64,000 nt of DNA from Brachycybe producta. Lineage: Eukaryota; Arthropoda; Diplopoda; Playtdesmida; Andrognathidae. Of the stretch, positions 1-12,449 are shown piece by piece. Each line of letters opens with the position of its first letter. Positions within the stretch are counted from its first letter, which is position 1. The DNA lies in contig JAUPFP010000022.1 in the NCBI GenBank assembly GCA_036925085.1, positions 1,002,501-1,066,500 on the forward strand, given 5' to 3'. Under the pieces are notes generated by a model that did not search any database, was not told the origin of the DNA, and saw only the letters and a list, made by a program, of their open reading frames with translations. The position numbers and the translations under genes are program-made.

Positions 1-1175
1 TATATTTCCAAAAAAAATATACGCACCTAATATAGGAGGTTGGAAACGGGATATTTCAAGATGTTTTTCATTTTTGAGTCTCTCTCTCTTTTTCTCTCTG
101 TTTTTCTCTCTTGGTGCACCACAAATAACAATATGAGAGAGTGGGACCCTTTTTTTTTTTTTTGCTATTCACTTGTAACCTGAATGGGGCATTCATTCTC
201 CTCCGCCTCCTCATCTCCATCACCATCCTCCTCCTCTCTGAAAAGTGGATTTACTAGATAATTCTCCAGTGTATATCCACACAATCAAGGACCCTATACA
301 TCAGGACGTGATGTTGGCACGCGTTGGATTTCTTTACTAGTGGTGCCTGAAAGAGAGAGAGAGAGAGATCCAAAGAGAAAGAATGAGAGACAGGCAAACA
401 GAGACAGAATTTCTGAACAAAATCTCTTTCTGTCTCTCTGAGTTTACGATGAAAAACTCTCCGAGAGTGATGATAAGAAATTTATCAGTACCAAATGTAC
501 GAGGAGATCCTCGTATGTATGCTTAAGCCAATATTATAGATTTGTAGAGACAGAGAGAGAGAGAGAGAAAGAGAGAGGGAACAAAAGCTTTATGGGTGGG
601 GGAAAAAAAAGAAGGGAAAAGTACTCTCTGAAGTTCCCTCGAATCTTCGCAATGATTACGCGATTTCGAGGTGGATGATGCCGAGCACGTGTGTCCCTCT
701 CTTCCCTCTTTCTCTCTCTGAAAAAAAAAAACCCTCCTTCTAAAGACATAATTTCTTGTGGGACCCTTTTCTATTCTGTGTTGATGTCCACTTTCATCTC
801 AAATTATTATTTACACATACTGAGCCTAATTTATAAACACAGAGAGAGAGTTAGTTAAGCGGTGTGGTCGAGGTCGGAGCCTGAGACTCCTTCTCCTCCT
901 CCTCCTCTCCCCCCTTCTTAATTATTGAAAATCGGAGCAATAATGTTATTTGATTACATGTTATAACAATACAAATAATTGTTTATATGTTTAAGTTAAG
1001 GGTACAACATAACATGAACATGAATCCGAGAGAGACTTTCATCGAATGAGTTTCTTCTCTCTTTTCGTTTGCGTGTTGTTTGTTTTAGAATTATTAAAGT
1101 CACTTCTCTCGTATTATATATCTGAATTAGCGCAGGTAAAACGTCCACTGTTATACGCTGTTTGAATTTGAATAA
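1..1175. other. Simple-repeat-rich intergenic sequence
   Basis: This stretch holds scattered (CT)n/(GA)n tracts near 80-110, 350-370, 555-580 and 700-720, poly-T at about 150 and (TCC)n near 890-910. Open frames here are short and follow the CT repeats. No gene is seen. Confidence 0.6.
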
Positions 1176-1177
1176 TT

Positions 1178-1269
1178 TACTCTGCAAGCAACCCAAAAGG
1201 AAGGGGGGGGGGCCTATGGCAGAGTGACAAATGTTGTCACAAAGCAACAACATAAGCAATAAACAATGC
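1178..1269 (-). repeat. Y repeat, copy 1 (about 90 bp)
   Basis: The minus-strand reading contains TCACTCTGCCATAGGCC and, further on, GCTTGCAGAGTAAATTATTC. The same words recur at 12450, 18555, 44951 and 61855. A poly-G run interrupts this copy. Confidence 0.55.
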
Positions 1270-2268
1270 ATTAATGGTCAAAGAAGGCAAGTAAACCATG
1301 GAAATACCCATATTTCCCTATGCTTACATATACAAACCAATTGAAATGCAGCCTTAATTGTTTGAACTCCACTCTAATGATCCCACAAGATGTAAATTTC
1401 TCTTTTGTACAAAATCACATGAAAGCAAATTCCATTGTCGAACAACCCTTGGAACTTATGACCAAAATCCCTCTGTTAACCGACCACTCAAGTCAGTGGT
1501 TCTAGTGTAGTTTTGAATCAACTGTAAAAAAAAGTGGTCGGTTTTTGCAGTTGATCTCGGACCACTAAAAATTGCATGTCTTGTGAACGTCGTAACAAAG
1601 ACTTTTTTTTTTTTTTCACGAAGTAATTTTAGCAAAAATGTATTAAATCGTTTCATTTTACTATTCTAGTTAACTAATCAATTCAGTCGTAATCTTTTGG
1701 ACGTTTTACTTGTGCCATCCAATATTTCATATGTATCTTCTTCTCTCTCTCTCTCTCTCTCTCTCCCTCCCTTAGAAAAAAAGGTTATTAGAAATAATAA
1801 TTTTAATAATTTATAGGCGGATGGTGTGTTTCCATTATGATAATCGAGTCATAATTATAACGTTATACAATTTCTGTTATTGTAGCGGCACCCAATAATT
1901 AAGGGAAAAAGAGAAAAAAGGTTAATTCTGGAACTGTTTTTTTTTTTTCAAAGTCCGTGTTTTCATTTGTTTTTCTTGCAAAATAACTTGTAATTAATGC
2001 ATAAATTGTAGGGTTTTTTTCCCCCAATATTAATTCTCCAATTTTAAGTTTCGAAATCAATATGTCCAAATTGAAGAATTAAACTTTGCACTTTGGACTT
2101 TAACTTGAAACCTTTTGTAATCTTACAATTTACACGTGTGATACTTTGCAGGGTGGCTGATTTTTTTGATTTTTTTTTTAAAAAAATTAAATAAATCGAT
2201 TTTTTTTTTATTTAAATCAGATTTTCACGTAAACACATTCAATTTGAATTCAGTTAACTCATGTGTGT
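1270..2268. other. Intergenic sequence without a recognisable gene
   Basis: It holds a small inverted motif around ACCACTCAAGTCAGTGGTTC at about 1482-1502, a (TC)n tract at 1740-1763 and several poly-T and poly-A runs. Nothing else can be supported. Confidence 0.5.
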
Positions 2269-2655
2269 AATACCTAGCACACACTTGATAATTTAAATGC
2301 ATTTAAATAATAAACGTGTTCTACAGAGCCCCGAGAAGGACAAACAAGCAATATGTCGAATTCAATTTATTCAGTTAATAATCTGAAAATATTTGAGTTA
2401 ATACTTAAATATAATCAGATAAACTATTGACAAAATATTGATTTAGTATTTTAATTTAAAATATTAATAATTAAAGTCATTTTTATTTGGTGTTCATGTC
2501 CTTAACTGGATTCCGTATAATTCACCTAAACACATTGAATTTGAATTCATTTAACTCATGTGTGAGTACAAGGTATTACAGGGCTCTGTAGATCACGTTT
2601 ATTATTTAAATGCAGTTAAATTATCACGTGTGTGTGTGTGTACTAGGTATTACAC
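2269..2655. mobile_element. E-family inverted-repeat element, copy 1
   Basis: The ends are inverted copies of TAATACCTAG...GATAATTTAAATGCATTTAAA, and the interior carries ACGTGTTCTACAGAGCCC and TATGTCGAATTCAATTTATT. The family recurs at 6731 and 60205. There is no coding capacity; it is a miniature inverted-repeat transposon of unknown superfamily. Confidence 0.6.
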
Positions 2656-2965
2656 TTTACATTTTACACTAGATGTTTTGCATATTATTACATTTTATAT
2701 TTTACACTGTTAATCTTAAATTTACATTTTGCATGTTGAATCATAACATTGCAAACTTTATATTTTGCATCTTGTGTCACTTCGTATTTTTCACTTCACA
2801 TTTAGCATTTTATATTTTTGCACTTTTCCACTTTTACATTTAGCATCTTAAGCTGTACATTTTGAATTTTTGCATCTTAAAATTTATATTTTTTCACTTT
2901 GAATATTTTACATTTTGCACTTATAGCACACCTCACTCTACACCTTGCATTTTACACTTTTGCAG
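2656..2965. repeat. Degenerate (TTTTACATTTTGCA)n array
   Basis: Many imperfect short units of the type TTTACACTTTGCATTTTA or CATTTTGCACTT follow the right end of the E element. They look like an old, decayed minisatellite. Confidence 0.5.
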
Positions 2966-3655
2966 CTTAACCATTGAAACCGAATTGGAGCTCTTTTAAT
3001 TCTGAAACATACTGTACAATATATATATATATATATATATGGGCAAATAATACACCTAATATATTGATAACCCCCTCCTTCCCCTCCCCCCTCCTGTTGT
3101 AATTTTTTTTTTCCTACTTCTCCAATTACCACAAATTGTATTTTGGTCCTGCACGGTTTCCTTCGAAAACGTACAAATTTCAATTATGCATAATATTAAT
3201 TGAATATTCAATTTTGGCATTGCTCTTTTTTAAAGATTGAGGTGGGGAGGGATAAGTGGAGAGGGGGGGGGCACGTGCTTATTTCTCATCTTCCTCACCC
3301 CCCCCCCCCCACCCCTCGGGTAGGCGTTTCCTATGGCTACTATGTTCAATAATTTTTTTGTTTGTTGCGTGTTTTTTTCTATCCAAACAAACAAACAGGC
3401 AAAATCCCACCATTTTCAGGCAGGTGCAATTGCAACTTATGATGAAATTTGAACGATTTTTTTTTTCTCGTCTCCCCTTTTCTCTAGAGTATGTCTCCTC
3501 CCAATTAATAGTAAATAACATATTGTGGAGTGATTGGCAATTAATAGTAAATAACAAGAGGAATAGACGCGCGACCTCTTCCTCCTCCTCCACAAAACGA
3601 AAAAAAAGGTGGTTCGGTGGTTCCGAACTCTTCCAAACACTTAACCACCGTTTTT

Positions 3656-4245
3656 TTACAAGCTTTTATTTCAGTTGACATGAGGGTTGTCCATTTGCGT
3701 GTCGGACTTTGGTTTTTCTAGGACTATAGTTTAACCACAGGTAATTAGAAATCGAGACAAACAGAAGTTGGATCCGCCCTTTCTATGACGAACGCAACTT
3801 CTAATTGGTTGGTTATGTAGTCTGACGTTCCATGCTCCGCCTTTTTCAACGTCGAACCACACAACAAACCAATTATAGAAGTTGCCGGTCGTCATAAAAA
3901 GGGCGGCGCCAACTTCTGTTTGTCCCGATTTCTAATTGCCTGTGGTTCAACTATAGTCCTAGAAAAACCAAAGTCCGACACGCAAATGGACAACCCTCAT
4001 GTTAACCAACTTCCCCATAATGACCTAGACTAGAAACAGCTGAAATTTTGTACACTGTAGCCTCTTACTAGTGCGCCGACCTGTTAATCTATTAAATTTT
4101 GACGGATTCTCGAATGACCCGGTCCAGGATCCGTCATTATAGGAGGAGGCTACCTTAAATTAAACGTACTTTTCAACAAAATAAAACAAATTCCACTCTC
4201 TTAAGATCCAAAAACATGTCTTACTAGAAATAAAAGAACTTGTAC
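3656..4245 (+). repeat. T repeat, copy 1, interrupted by the A1 palindrome
   Basis: The sequence matches copies at 24541 and 50610, starting at CTTTTATTTCAGTTGACATG and resuming after the palindrome at CCCCATAATGACCTAGACTAG, then AATTAAACGTACTTTTCAAC. This copy is more diverged and shorter than the other two. Confidence 0.6.
3678..4002. mobile_element. Long palindrome with A-family foldback element at its centre (A1)
   Basis: A1 spans 3737-3943 (ACAGGTAATTAGAAATCG to CTAATTGCCTGT). The flanks 3678-3736 and 3944-4002 are themselves near-perfect inverted copies, both reading ACATGAGGGTTGTCCATTTG outside-in, so the palindrome arms extend about 60 bp beyond the element ends. It lies inside a T-repeat copy. 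Confidence 0.75.
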
Positions 4246-4649
4246 GGAAAAATGTAGGGGTTTTTTTTTTATATTTACTTGTTTAAACAGTAAAAACTGA
4301 GAACCCAACACACATTTTGTTTTATGGCTGACTCGGTTGTTTTATCGATCAATCAAAGGCATTTCGATGCTTTGCTTTCGTAAATTGCAATCTTTTTTTT
4401 TTTTTACAAAAAAAAACGGCAACACGCAACTTGGAGAAAATTATATTTTTTATGGTTAAAGTTAAATTAATGCAAAAAAAAAAATATTTTCTCCATTTTT
4501 TTATTATTATTAATCTTATAAAAATTGGATTTCGATCTCTCTGTAATCGAAAACGTTGCCTAAAATAAATAAAGTTAAGCTTTAAAACGTGAAACAAGGC
4601 AAAATTCGATATTATGTTCTATAGAAGGTCCCTATACAAACCGAGTTTT

Positions 4650-5540
4650 GAGAAAATTTAGATTTTTCAGGAGAAACATTATGAAAAAAAAAAAAATCAA
4701 AGTGTTTTAGAAACTAGAATAGTCAGTGAAAATGCTAACAGTTTTTTTTAGAGGTGGGGGACGAATCCTAAATTTTCTCGAATCCGAATCCTTAAAGGTT
4801 CTCGAATATCCGGAATCTCTCGAATCCTTCATATAAGAATCCTATATTATTCATTAAGAAGATACAAATAAATGAAATAATATTAAATATTAAATTATTA
4901 ATAATTAAAAAAACAAGTGTGGCGGCAATCAGGGTCGCCACAAGGTGATCCATTGGTGATCCGGGTCCGACCACCGAAATTACAACAATCGCCGGTTTTT
5001 TTATGTTAGTGAACGCTTCTATTGGACGTCAATGGAGTTCAAACTAATTTTACCAAAGTTTTTAAGTTTTTTAAGGTTAGGATTCGAAAGACGAAAAACA
5101 GTGCCAAGATTCGTGTTTTCGAATCTCGAATATTTTTCAAGATTCGCGGGATTCGAATGTCCTATCCCTATTTTTTTCATGAATGATATCTTTCAAAATA
5201 AACTTTTTATGACAGTTTTGAAAAAATAGGCCGAAAATAGTTTTTTTCCCATGAAATGTCAATGGAAAAACCAAAAAAAAAAAGATTCATTTTCAAACTG
5301 AACTATAAAATGTTTTATTTTTTAAGATATTGCAAATGAAAAAACTTTTAACATCATCTTTTACCATTCTAGTTTTGAAAAACAATTTGAATTTTTTTTC
5401 ATGATGCAAAAAAAAAAACGTTTTTGCGTCAACATTTTACAAAAAAAAAACCGTATAATTATGAAGGATAACATTAAACACAGGAGTTGCGCGCCATACG
5501 GTGGGACAAAAGCAAAATAAATATCTATTCAGCCAACCTT
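4650..5540. mobile_element. C-family element (left end lost) containing a G-family insertion
   Basis: C-type sequence (TTTTCAGGAGAAACATTATG, GTTTTAGAAACTAGAATAG) runs to 4748 and resumes at 5171 with CATGAATGATATCTTTC. It ends in the C right terminus near 5500-5540 (GGTGGGACAAAAGC, AAATAAATATCTATTCAGCC). The block between is the G element. Confidence 0.6.
4749..5170. mobile_element. G-family hAT-like element, copy 1
   Basis: It starts TAGAGGTGGGGGACGAATCC and ends GGATTCGAATGTCCTATCCC then TA, flanked by T runs that would be an 8-bp duplication. Its interior carries AACAATCGCCGG and GACGTCAATGGAGTT. Copies recur at 10133, 50665 and 54621. It is non-coding. Confidence 0.65.
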
Positions 5541-5815
5541 CACACGAAAAAAAAAATATTCGTGTTAAACGGTTTTTCACATTAGTATTTTATTTCTAAA
5601 AAAAAAAACTTTGGAGTTTTTTTTTAATGGGGTTTCTTATCAAAAAAAAATTGTTCGACCAAAAAGTGGTAACCGATTTAAAAAACACACACAAAGTAAG
5701 ACTTAATGTCAACTTAAATGTGTTTTAAATATTTGTGTGGTAAAAACATAATGTTAATGTTGAACATTTTGAAATAGATGGATGGAGGGAGTGGTTGGTT
5801 GTGTGTATTTTATTA

Positions 5816-5819
<4 letters not shown>

Positions 5820-5856
<37 letters not shown>

Positions 5857-6140
5857 ATTCTATCATAAACACATGTTCCAATAAGAGTCAAAAGAGAGAG
5901 AGAAATTCCATGTTGGAAATTACTTTCGCCCCATTGACAAATCTCTACCCAACCTAGTCTTAATGCAATGCAGAAAGCCAATTTACATTAAAATCTCTCC
6001 CTTTTTTTAATACATTTTACAATTCCAGTCTCTTTTACAATTACAGTCATTTTAAAAGAGAGAATGAACACATTTTTTTGAGAGAGAGAAAGATAGGATA
6101 GGGAGAGAGAGAAAAAGAGAAAGATAGGAGAGAGAGAGAC

Positions 6141-6175
<35 letters not shown>

Positions 6176-6425
6176 TAGGAGAGAGAGAAAGATAGGAGAG
6201 AGAGAGAGAAAGATAGGAGAGAGAGAGAGAGAAAGATAGGAGAGAGAGAGAGAGAAAAAGAGAGAGAAAGATAGGAGAGAGAGAGAGACAGACAGAGAGA
6301 GAAAGATAGGAGAGAGAGAGAGAGAAAAAGAGAGAAAGATAGGAGAGAGAGAGAGAGACAAAGAGAGAGAGAGCGAGAAAGATAGGAGAGAGAGACAGAC
6401 AAAGAGAGAGAGAGAGTGAAAATGT
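5820..6425. repeat. Simple repeats: (TC)n at 5820-5850 and an (AGAGAGAAAGATAGG)n array at 6080-6425
   Basis: The array alternates (GA)n with AAAGATAGG units and produces long Ser/Leu open frames in all three minus frames. These are shadows of the repeat, not genes. Confidence 0.9.
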
Positions 6426-6452
6426 CACTACAACTCTGGGGCCTCATTATTA

Positions 6453-6600
6453 TAGGGCTCGGAATTTTATGCAAATAACAAGCAAATGTTTCTCAATTTG
6501 TGGCCCATTTGTGAAGTAAATCATCATCATTAATAATAATAAAAATAAAATAATAAACAAGGGCTGAATTAGAGGCTAGACGTCTAGTAAAGTCTAGTGT
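6453..6600. mobile_element. D-family element, left half only (D1)
   Basis: It begins TAGGGCTCGGAATTTTATGC and continues through TTTCTCAATTTGTGGCCC and a degenerate GAGGCTAGACGTCTAG. The right half and the AATCCGAGCCCTA end are missing. Confidence 0.6.
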
Positions 6601-6730
6601 GTCATATGACAAACAATTGTCACATGTAGCTCATAACTTTGTAACACGACAAATATTATCATATATGACTGGTGTATGAGTGTACAGGAGCCTCATTACA
6701 GAAAAATAAAAGTCAGAAAGGATTCACACC

Positions 6731-7253
6731 TTATACCTGGTACACATACCTGATAATTTAAATGCATTTAAGTAATAAACGTGTTCTACAGAGTCCCGTG
6801 AAGGACAAACAAACAATATGTCGAATTCAATTTATTCAGTTAATAATCTGAAAATATTGAGTTAATAATTAAATATAATCAGATAAACTATTGAAATTAA
6901 AATATTGATTTAGTATTTCAATTTAAAATATTAATAATTAAAGTCAATTTTTATTTGGTTCCTGTTCTTAACTGGATTCACTTAAACACATTTAATTTGA
7001 GTTCATTTAACTCATGTGTTATACCTTGTAATATTAGTAAAATATTAATATTTTAAAATTGAAATACTAAATCAATATTTTAATGTCAATAGTTTAAATA
7101 AATTATATTTCAGTATTAACTCAATATTTTCAGATTATTAACTGAATAAATTGAATTCGACATATTGTTTGTTTGTCCTTCACAGGGCTCTGTAGAACAC
7201 GTTTATTATTTAAATGCATTTAAATTATCAGCTGTGTGTCTACTAGGTATTAC
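6731..7253. mobile_element. E-family element, copy 2, long palindromic form
   Basis: The two halves are inverted copies of each other: GTGTTCTACAGAGTCCCGTG at 6781 faces CACAGGGCTCTGTAGAACAC at 7181, and AATATGTCGAATTCAATTTA faces its complement. The outer ends match those of the copy at 2269. The whole element could fold as one large hairpin. Confidence 0.65.
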
Positions 7254-7254
7254 A

Positions 7255-8289
7255 AAGTAATAAGAAATTGAAAAGTATTTTTTTAGAAAGTAGAAGAGTA
7301 AATGAATCATTTAAAGAGAGGATTTTGATGACGATTAATCTTTTTATGCAATTTTCAAATTTCTTAATTTTCGTTTTCACGTCAAGTTGGGCCAAATTTT
7401 TTTGAATTTTGAATTTTTTTAAATTTTTTGTTTTTCCCAAGATGAAAATTTGCTTAAGTTGAATACTTCGTTTATTTTTCTAGTTTCTAAAGAAAACAAT
7501 TTTTATTATTATATTATATATAAAAAAATATAAAGGAGGATTTCGTGGGTTTGTTAAAAAATGTGTGTAAAACACAATCCATATGGAATGTTTTTCTTTA
7601 AAAATATATATTTCATGTTATATATATATATTTTTTTTTAAAAAGTGTTTGATGGCATTTGATGCTCGCGATCAAGATTTTGTTTTGTTGGAAAATCCTA
7701 AAGTGGGATTTTGTTGTTTTCGGCTTTTGCTGGGGATTTAAGAGATTTTTCTTCTTCTTCTTCTTCTTGAGATGGGGGTGTCCTATATATTGAGCCTATA
7801 GTAAGAATCCATCTTATGTCATCTCATCCAGAGTAGAATTGAATGAAATTCCATCTTGTTGTTTTTTTCTGTCTTAGATTCTAGAAAACACTTTTTTCAT
7901 TCATTTCTTTCTTGCTTTCTCTCCTCGTATAATTGGCTAACAAGAAAAAAAGATTATTTCAAGCAATGACAAAAGTATTTTCTTGTTGTTGTTGTTGTTA
8001 TTATAACTACAATCTCGTAAACCCAGTATTTTTTTGTTTTACTTCAGAGAGAGAGAGGAAAATGTCTAAATATTTTTTGGACTATGACAGGATTATTTTG
8101 TGTCTTTCTCATTTTTTTTGAAGACTTTCGACAAAAGCTTCGCTTAAAGCTGCAATTCAAAATTTTCTATTGCTACACAAGTAATTCCAATTAGATAAAG
8201 TGGAATTTTTTTTTTTGGTCCAATTTTTCTCAGAATTTTCATTTTCTTAATGTGCTATTTTTTTTAAAAAAACAAAACACTTTTTATCG
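7255..8289. other. AT-rich intergenic sequence, nothing recognised
   Basis: It has poly-T and poly-A runs, (TTC)n at about 7750-7768, (TTG)n near 7984-8000 and a TATA-rich stretch at 7615-7640. Open frames are short and low complexity. Confidence 0.5.
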
Positions 8290-8935
8290 TTATTATTTTT
8301 GTTAGCGAAATTCAGAATTTTTTTAATTAATTTGCTAAAAAAAAATTCAGATTTGTTAGAAAAATTCTGAATTTTTTTTCGTTATTTTTTTTTAGAAAAA
8401 ATTCAGATTTATTCTTTATTTTGGTAGAAAAATTCAGAATTTTTTTCGTGATTTTGCCAGAAAAATTCAGATTTTCGTTCGTGGTTTTGCTAGAAAAATT
8501 CAGATTTTTTCGTTAATTTGCTAGAAAAATTCAGATTTTTTTCGTTATTTTTTTTTAGAAAAATTCAGTTTTTTTCGTTATTTTTTTTTATAAAAATTCG
8601 TTATTTTTTTTTAGAAAAATTCGTAATTTTTTCGTGATTTTGCCAGAAAAAAATCAGAATTTTTGTCGTGATTTTGCCAGAAAAATTCAGATTTTTGTTC
8701 GTGATTTTGCTAGAAAAATTCAGAATTATTTTCGTTAATTTGTTAGAAAAATTCAATTTTTTTTTTCGTGATTTTGCCAGAAAAATTCAGAATTATTTTC
8801 GTTAATTTGTTAGAAAAATTCAATTTTTTTTTTCGTGATTTTGCCAGAAAAAATCAGAATTTTTTTCGTGATTTTGCTAGAAAAATTCAGAATTTTTTCG
8901 TTAATTTAATAGAAAAATTCAGAATTGGTTTTGGT
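8290..8935. repeat. Minisatellite, unit about 33-36 bp
   Basis: Tandem units of the type AGAAAAATTCAGAATTTTTT then CGTGATTTTGCT repeat about 18 times with varied poly-T length. An open frame of repeated NFFRDFARK-like units follows the repeat period and is not a gene. Confidence 0.85.
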
Positions 8936-8939
8936 TTTT

Positions 8940-9487
8940 ACTTTAACGTAATACACTAATATCTAGCCTCCACCTCCAACCCTGGTCTCTTCGTATTGCA
9001 AAATGAGGAGAATATAACCAAAAATTTTCTCTTTTGCTGGTTCGTTCCATTCATCACGTGGAACTGGATCTTTGGGATTTCTTCTTATTTTACGCAAAAC
9101 AACAACAAAAAAGAGGCTTAAAAATTGATTGTTTTTGCACATTGTCTAGTAATTGTACAGAATAACAAATTTTCCCACTTAGGCAAACTAACAGCATGCA
9201 TTTTCTATATGCTCAAAAAAAAAAAGGATCTCCACATTCCCCCCGTCGTAAATGCAAAATAGTTCGTGTTTTTGTTGTTGTTGTTGGCCATCGAATTCTG
9301 TTTTGTCTTCTCTTTTCTGCACATTCTTTTGTTCGGTATTTTTTTTACACAAAGTACAAAAGAAACATTTCGAAAAGGTGGTTTGATGATGATGATGATG
9401 ATGATGGTGGTTGGTGTGCATGCGCAACACCCGCGTTGGTTGTTAAGGATGTGTTTTTCTAATATCCATTTGACGTTCCGACCTAGC
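8940..9487. other. Intergenic sequence with (GAT)n
   Basis: It holds TAGCCTCCACCTCCAACCC at 8964, related to the end of the 61999 element, and a (GAT)n/(ATG)n tract at 9386-9408. No gene is supported. Confidence 0.45.
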
Positions 9488-9744
9488 TAGCGGCAGTGCT
9501 CAACAGCAAGACAGGCAGTTAGAAATCGGAGAGAACTTCATTTGGCTCCGCCCTTTTTATGACGACCGGCAACTTCTAAATTGGTTGGTTATGTAGTCTG
9601 ACGTCACATGCTCTCCGCCCCTTTTCAACGTCAAACCACACAACAAACCAATTAGAAGTTGCCGGTCGTCATAAAAAAGGGCGGAGCCAACTGAAGTTTT
9701 TCACGATTTCTAACTGCCTGTCTTGCTGCTGAGCACTGCCGCTA
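9488..9744. mobile_element. A-family foldback element A2 within a longer inverted repeat
   Basis: The element proper is 9511-9721 (ACAGGCAG to CTGCCTGT). Its flanks, TAGCGGCAGTGCTCAACAGC on the left and CTGCTGAGCACTGCCGCTA on the right, are inverted copies, extending the hairpin by about 23 bp on each side. It contains TGACGTCA. Confidence 0.75.
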
Positions 9745-10132
9745 ACTTCTATGGTGGCGCTGCTGCTGCTTGCATCTGTCCAACGTAGAAGAAAATGATT
9801 TAAGAGTTTTTTTTTTAAACAAATTTAGACAACAACAACAAAAAAACGAAATATTCAGAGAAACAGCGATCATTTGTCATTGCCAGCGCTACTGTCAGCA
9901 GTGATTGACAGTTTATGCGTGCCCCTCCCCTCCCCCTCCTACAATATATACTACTATGTGTTCCACACCCGATTTCGAACCTAACTTCCACCTCTTTTTG
10001 TACTTTCTTTTTCTAAAGTGAATTTCGAGATCATTTTTTGTTTTTGTTTTCTTTAGTAGAATATTTTTCTGTTTCCTTCTTCTGCAAGAAAAAATTCTGC
10101 TAAAGTTCTAATATTTAAGCTGGTTCTCAAAT
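9745..10132. other. Intergenic sequence, nothing recognised
   Basis: It shows (GCT)n-like words at 9758-9772 and ordinary AT-rich sequence. No family match was found by eye. Confidence 0.4.
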
Positions 10133-10558
10133 CTATCTCTAAATTCTCGAATCCGAATCCTAAAAGGTTCTCGAATCTCAAATCCTTCATATAAAAATCC
10201 TATTATTATTCATTAAGAAAATATACAAATAAATAAAATAATATTAAATATTAAATTATTAATAATAAAAAAAACAAGTGTGGCTTCACTCAGGATCTCC
10301 TCCACAAGGTGATGATATTGGTGATCCGGGTCCAAACACCAAAATTGCAACAATCGCCGGTTTTTTATGTTAGTGAACGTTTCTATTGGACGTCAATGGA
10401 ATTAAAACTAATTTTACCAAAGTTTTTAACAGTTTTTTTAAGGTTAGGCTTCGAAAGATTCGAAAAAGACGAAAAAAAGCGGCAAAGATTTGAGTTTTCG
10501 AATCTCGAATGATTTTCAAGATTCGCGGGATTCGAGGATTCGAATGTCCCGATCCCTA
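10133..10558. mobile_element. G-family hAT-like element, copy 2
   Basis: It matches the copy at 4749 over its length, including TAATATTAAATATTAAATTA, GGTGATCCGGGTCC and the right end AATGTCCCGATCCCTA. It abuts the X element directly. Confidence 0.65.
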
Positions 10559-10956
10559 GTATTCACCAAAAGAGCGAGCAAGAGCAAAGTTTTGCTTGTG
10601 CTCACCGATATTTGCTCAGTAGAGCATCACTCGGAGCAAACGTTTACTCGTGCTCACGGATGTTTGCTCGTGTTCTCATGAAATGCTCGCCGGAGCTCAC
10701 GGGTCCATACCAGAGCGAATATGTTCTTGTTCATAGTTGATCCATCGTTTACAGCGAGCACTCTTAAGTCTAGCTGGTACCCAATAATCACCGTCCACAC
10801 TAAACAACCACAGACAAGTCTTTTCTTTGATGTACCGCCATCCATCCGATCTTTTTGGAAGAAGACGAGCGACCGGAATGTTTGCTCGCTCGCTAACTGG
10901 TACTCACCATACGATTTAAAAGTGACAATGCTCGCTCGCTCTTTCGGTGAATACCC
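10557..10956. mobile_element. X element with GCTCGCTCG-rich ends
   Basis: The terminal inverted repeats are GTATTCACCAAAAGAGCGAGC-like on the left and CTCGCTCGCTCTTTCGGTG then AATAC on the right. Repeated GCTCG and GCTCAC words fill the arms. Open frames on both strands reflect the composition; no protein family is recognisable. Confidence 0.55.
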
Positions 10957-11364
10957 GGATTTAAACACCCCTTTGAATTCCGGTTATTTTCGAATTTTTT
11001 TCAGGAAAGCAAAATGAAGAGAAACTTGAAAGTGTTTTCGAAACTAGAAGGGTTAAACTCAATCATATTCTAGTTTTGAAAACATGTTGTTTCTAAAAAA
11101 TAATTTGCCCTCTCCCCCCCCCCACAAAAAACATCTAATGAAATCTTAATTTCATAAAAAATGTCAATGTCTCATTCGTTTCCAGCAATTTTAAACAACA
11201 AATTTGTTTCAGAAAAATTCACTGATACAAATTTTCGTTAGTTGGAACCACATTTTTGCATCCAACAACATTCCGAGACTTGTGTATTTTAACCTTAAGT
11301 CTCTCGTGTTGAACATGTGTTTGTGTTAATTTGGTGAGAGAATCTTCCTGTCAACACTTAGAAG

Positions 11365-11412
<48 letters not shown>

Positions 11413-12000
11413 AGATTCATTTCAAGGGGTTTTCCTTCTCTCTCTCTCTCTCTCTCTCTCTCGGTTCCTGTTTCCGTTTTCTCCAAAAATTCCTTTCTTT
11501 CCTCCCCTTCCACGGTCTACCCTTTAACGCACGGTATTGGGGAACCTTAGAAAGCAAACTTCTTCTAACCTGACTTGTCACTTTACGTTGCGACAAACCG
11601 TTATTCAACTCATTCTTCCGAGAGGGGGGGGGGGGGGGGGTTTAAAAAATACCTCTCCTTACTCTTATATCTTCTATTTATGTTTCAGGAAACTCGGCAC
11701 CTTCGAAACGTTCTCGTAAAGCGGCAATCTTGGAACAGATGGGACATGGAGCCACCAATGATTACGACGACGACGACAACTGAATGTCATTTAAATAACG
11801 ACTTTCTAAGAAGACGACCGACGACGATGTCCAGAAAAACGACGAGAACGACTTTTTTTTTTTTTTTTTGTTACAACTTTACGAAGAAACATTTTCAGAT
11901 TTATTTCAAACTTAGAAGAATAAAAGAATTTGCAAAAAAATAATTTTCTTGATGGCATTTTTTTTTTAACAAAATAAACTTTAGAATTTTCAGCTTTTGA
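10957..12000. other. Intergenic sequence with (TC)n tracts
   Basis: It holds an F-module fragment at 11015-11080 (AGAAACTTGAAAGTG, AGAAGGG), (TC)n at 11367-11411 and 11437-11462, poly-G at 11624-11640 and (GAC)n-like words at 11764-11780. No gene is supported. Confidence 0.5.
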
Positions 12001-12375
12001 AACCAGAAAGAATTTCAAACATTTCTTTCAAAATTTAATAAAATTTCAATATTTCAAAATTTAATATAATTTCAATATTTCAAAATTTAATATAATTTCT
12101 TTAATTTCAAAATTTAATGTATTTTCTTTATTTTAAAAGATTTCTTTCAAAATTGAATAAAATTACATTATTTCAAAATTGAATACAGTAATTTCTTGAT
12201 TTTAAAGATTTCTTTCAAAATTGAATATATTTTTTTATAAAAAGTATTTCAAAATTTAATAAAATTTCAATATTTCAAAATTTAATATAATTTCTTTATT
12301 ACAAAATTTAATAAAATTTCAATATTTCAAAATTTAATATAATTTCTTTAATTTCAAAATTTAATATTTTATTTA
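12000..12375. repeat. AT minisatellite, unit about 30 bp
   Basis: Tandem, variable units of TTTCAAAATTTAATATAATT followed by TCAATA or TCTTTA. It is non-coding. Confidence 0.75.
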
Positions 12376-12449
12376 TTTAAAAAAGAAATTCAAGATTTTT
12401 AACTAGAATAATAAACAAAGATGTTTTTCGTGACGTTACTACAATTACA

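Noticed and set aside
5988..6474. Three overlapping minus-strand open frames of 104-146 residues rich in Ser and Leu
   Set aside because: They are translations of the (AGAGAGAAAGATAGG)n array; all three frames stay open because the repeat has no stop words.
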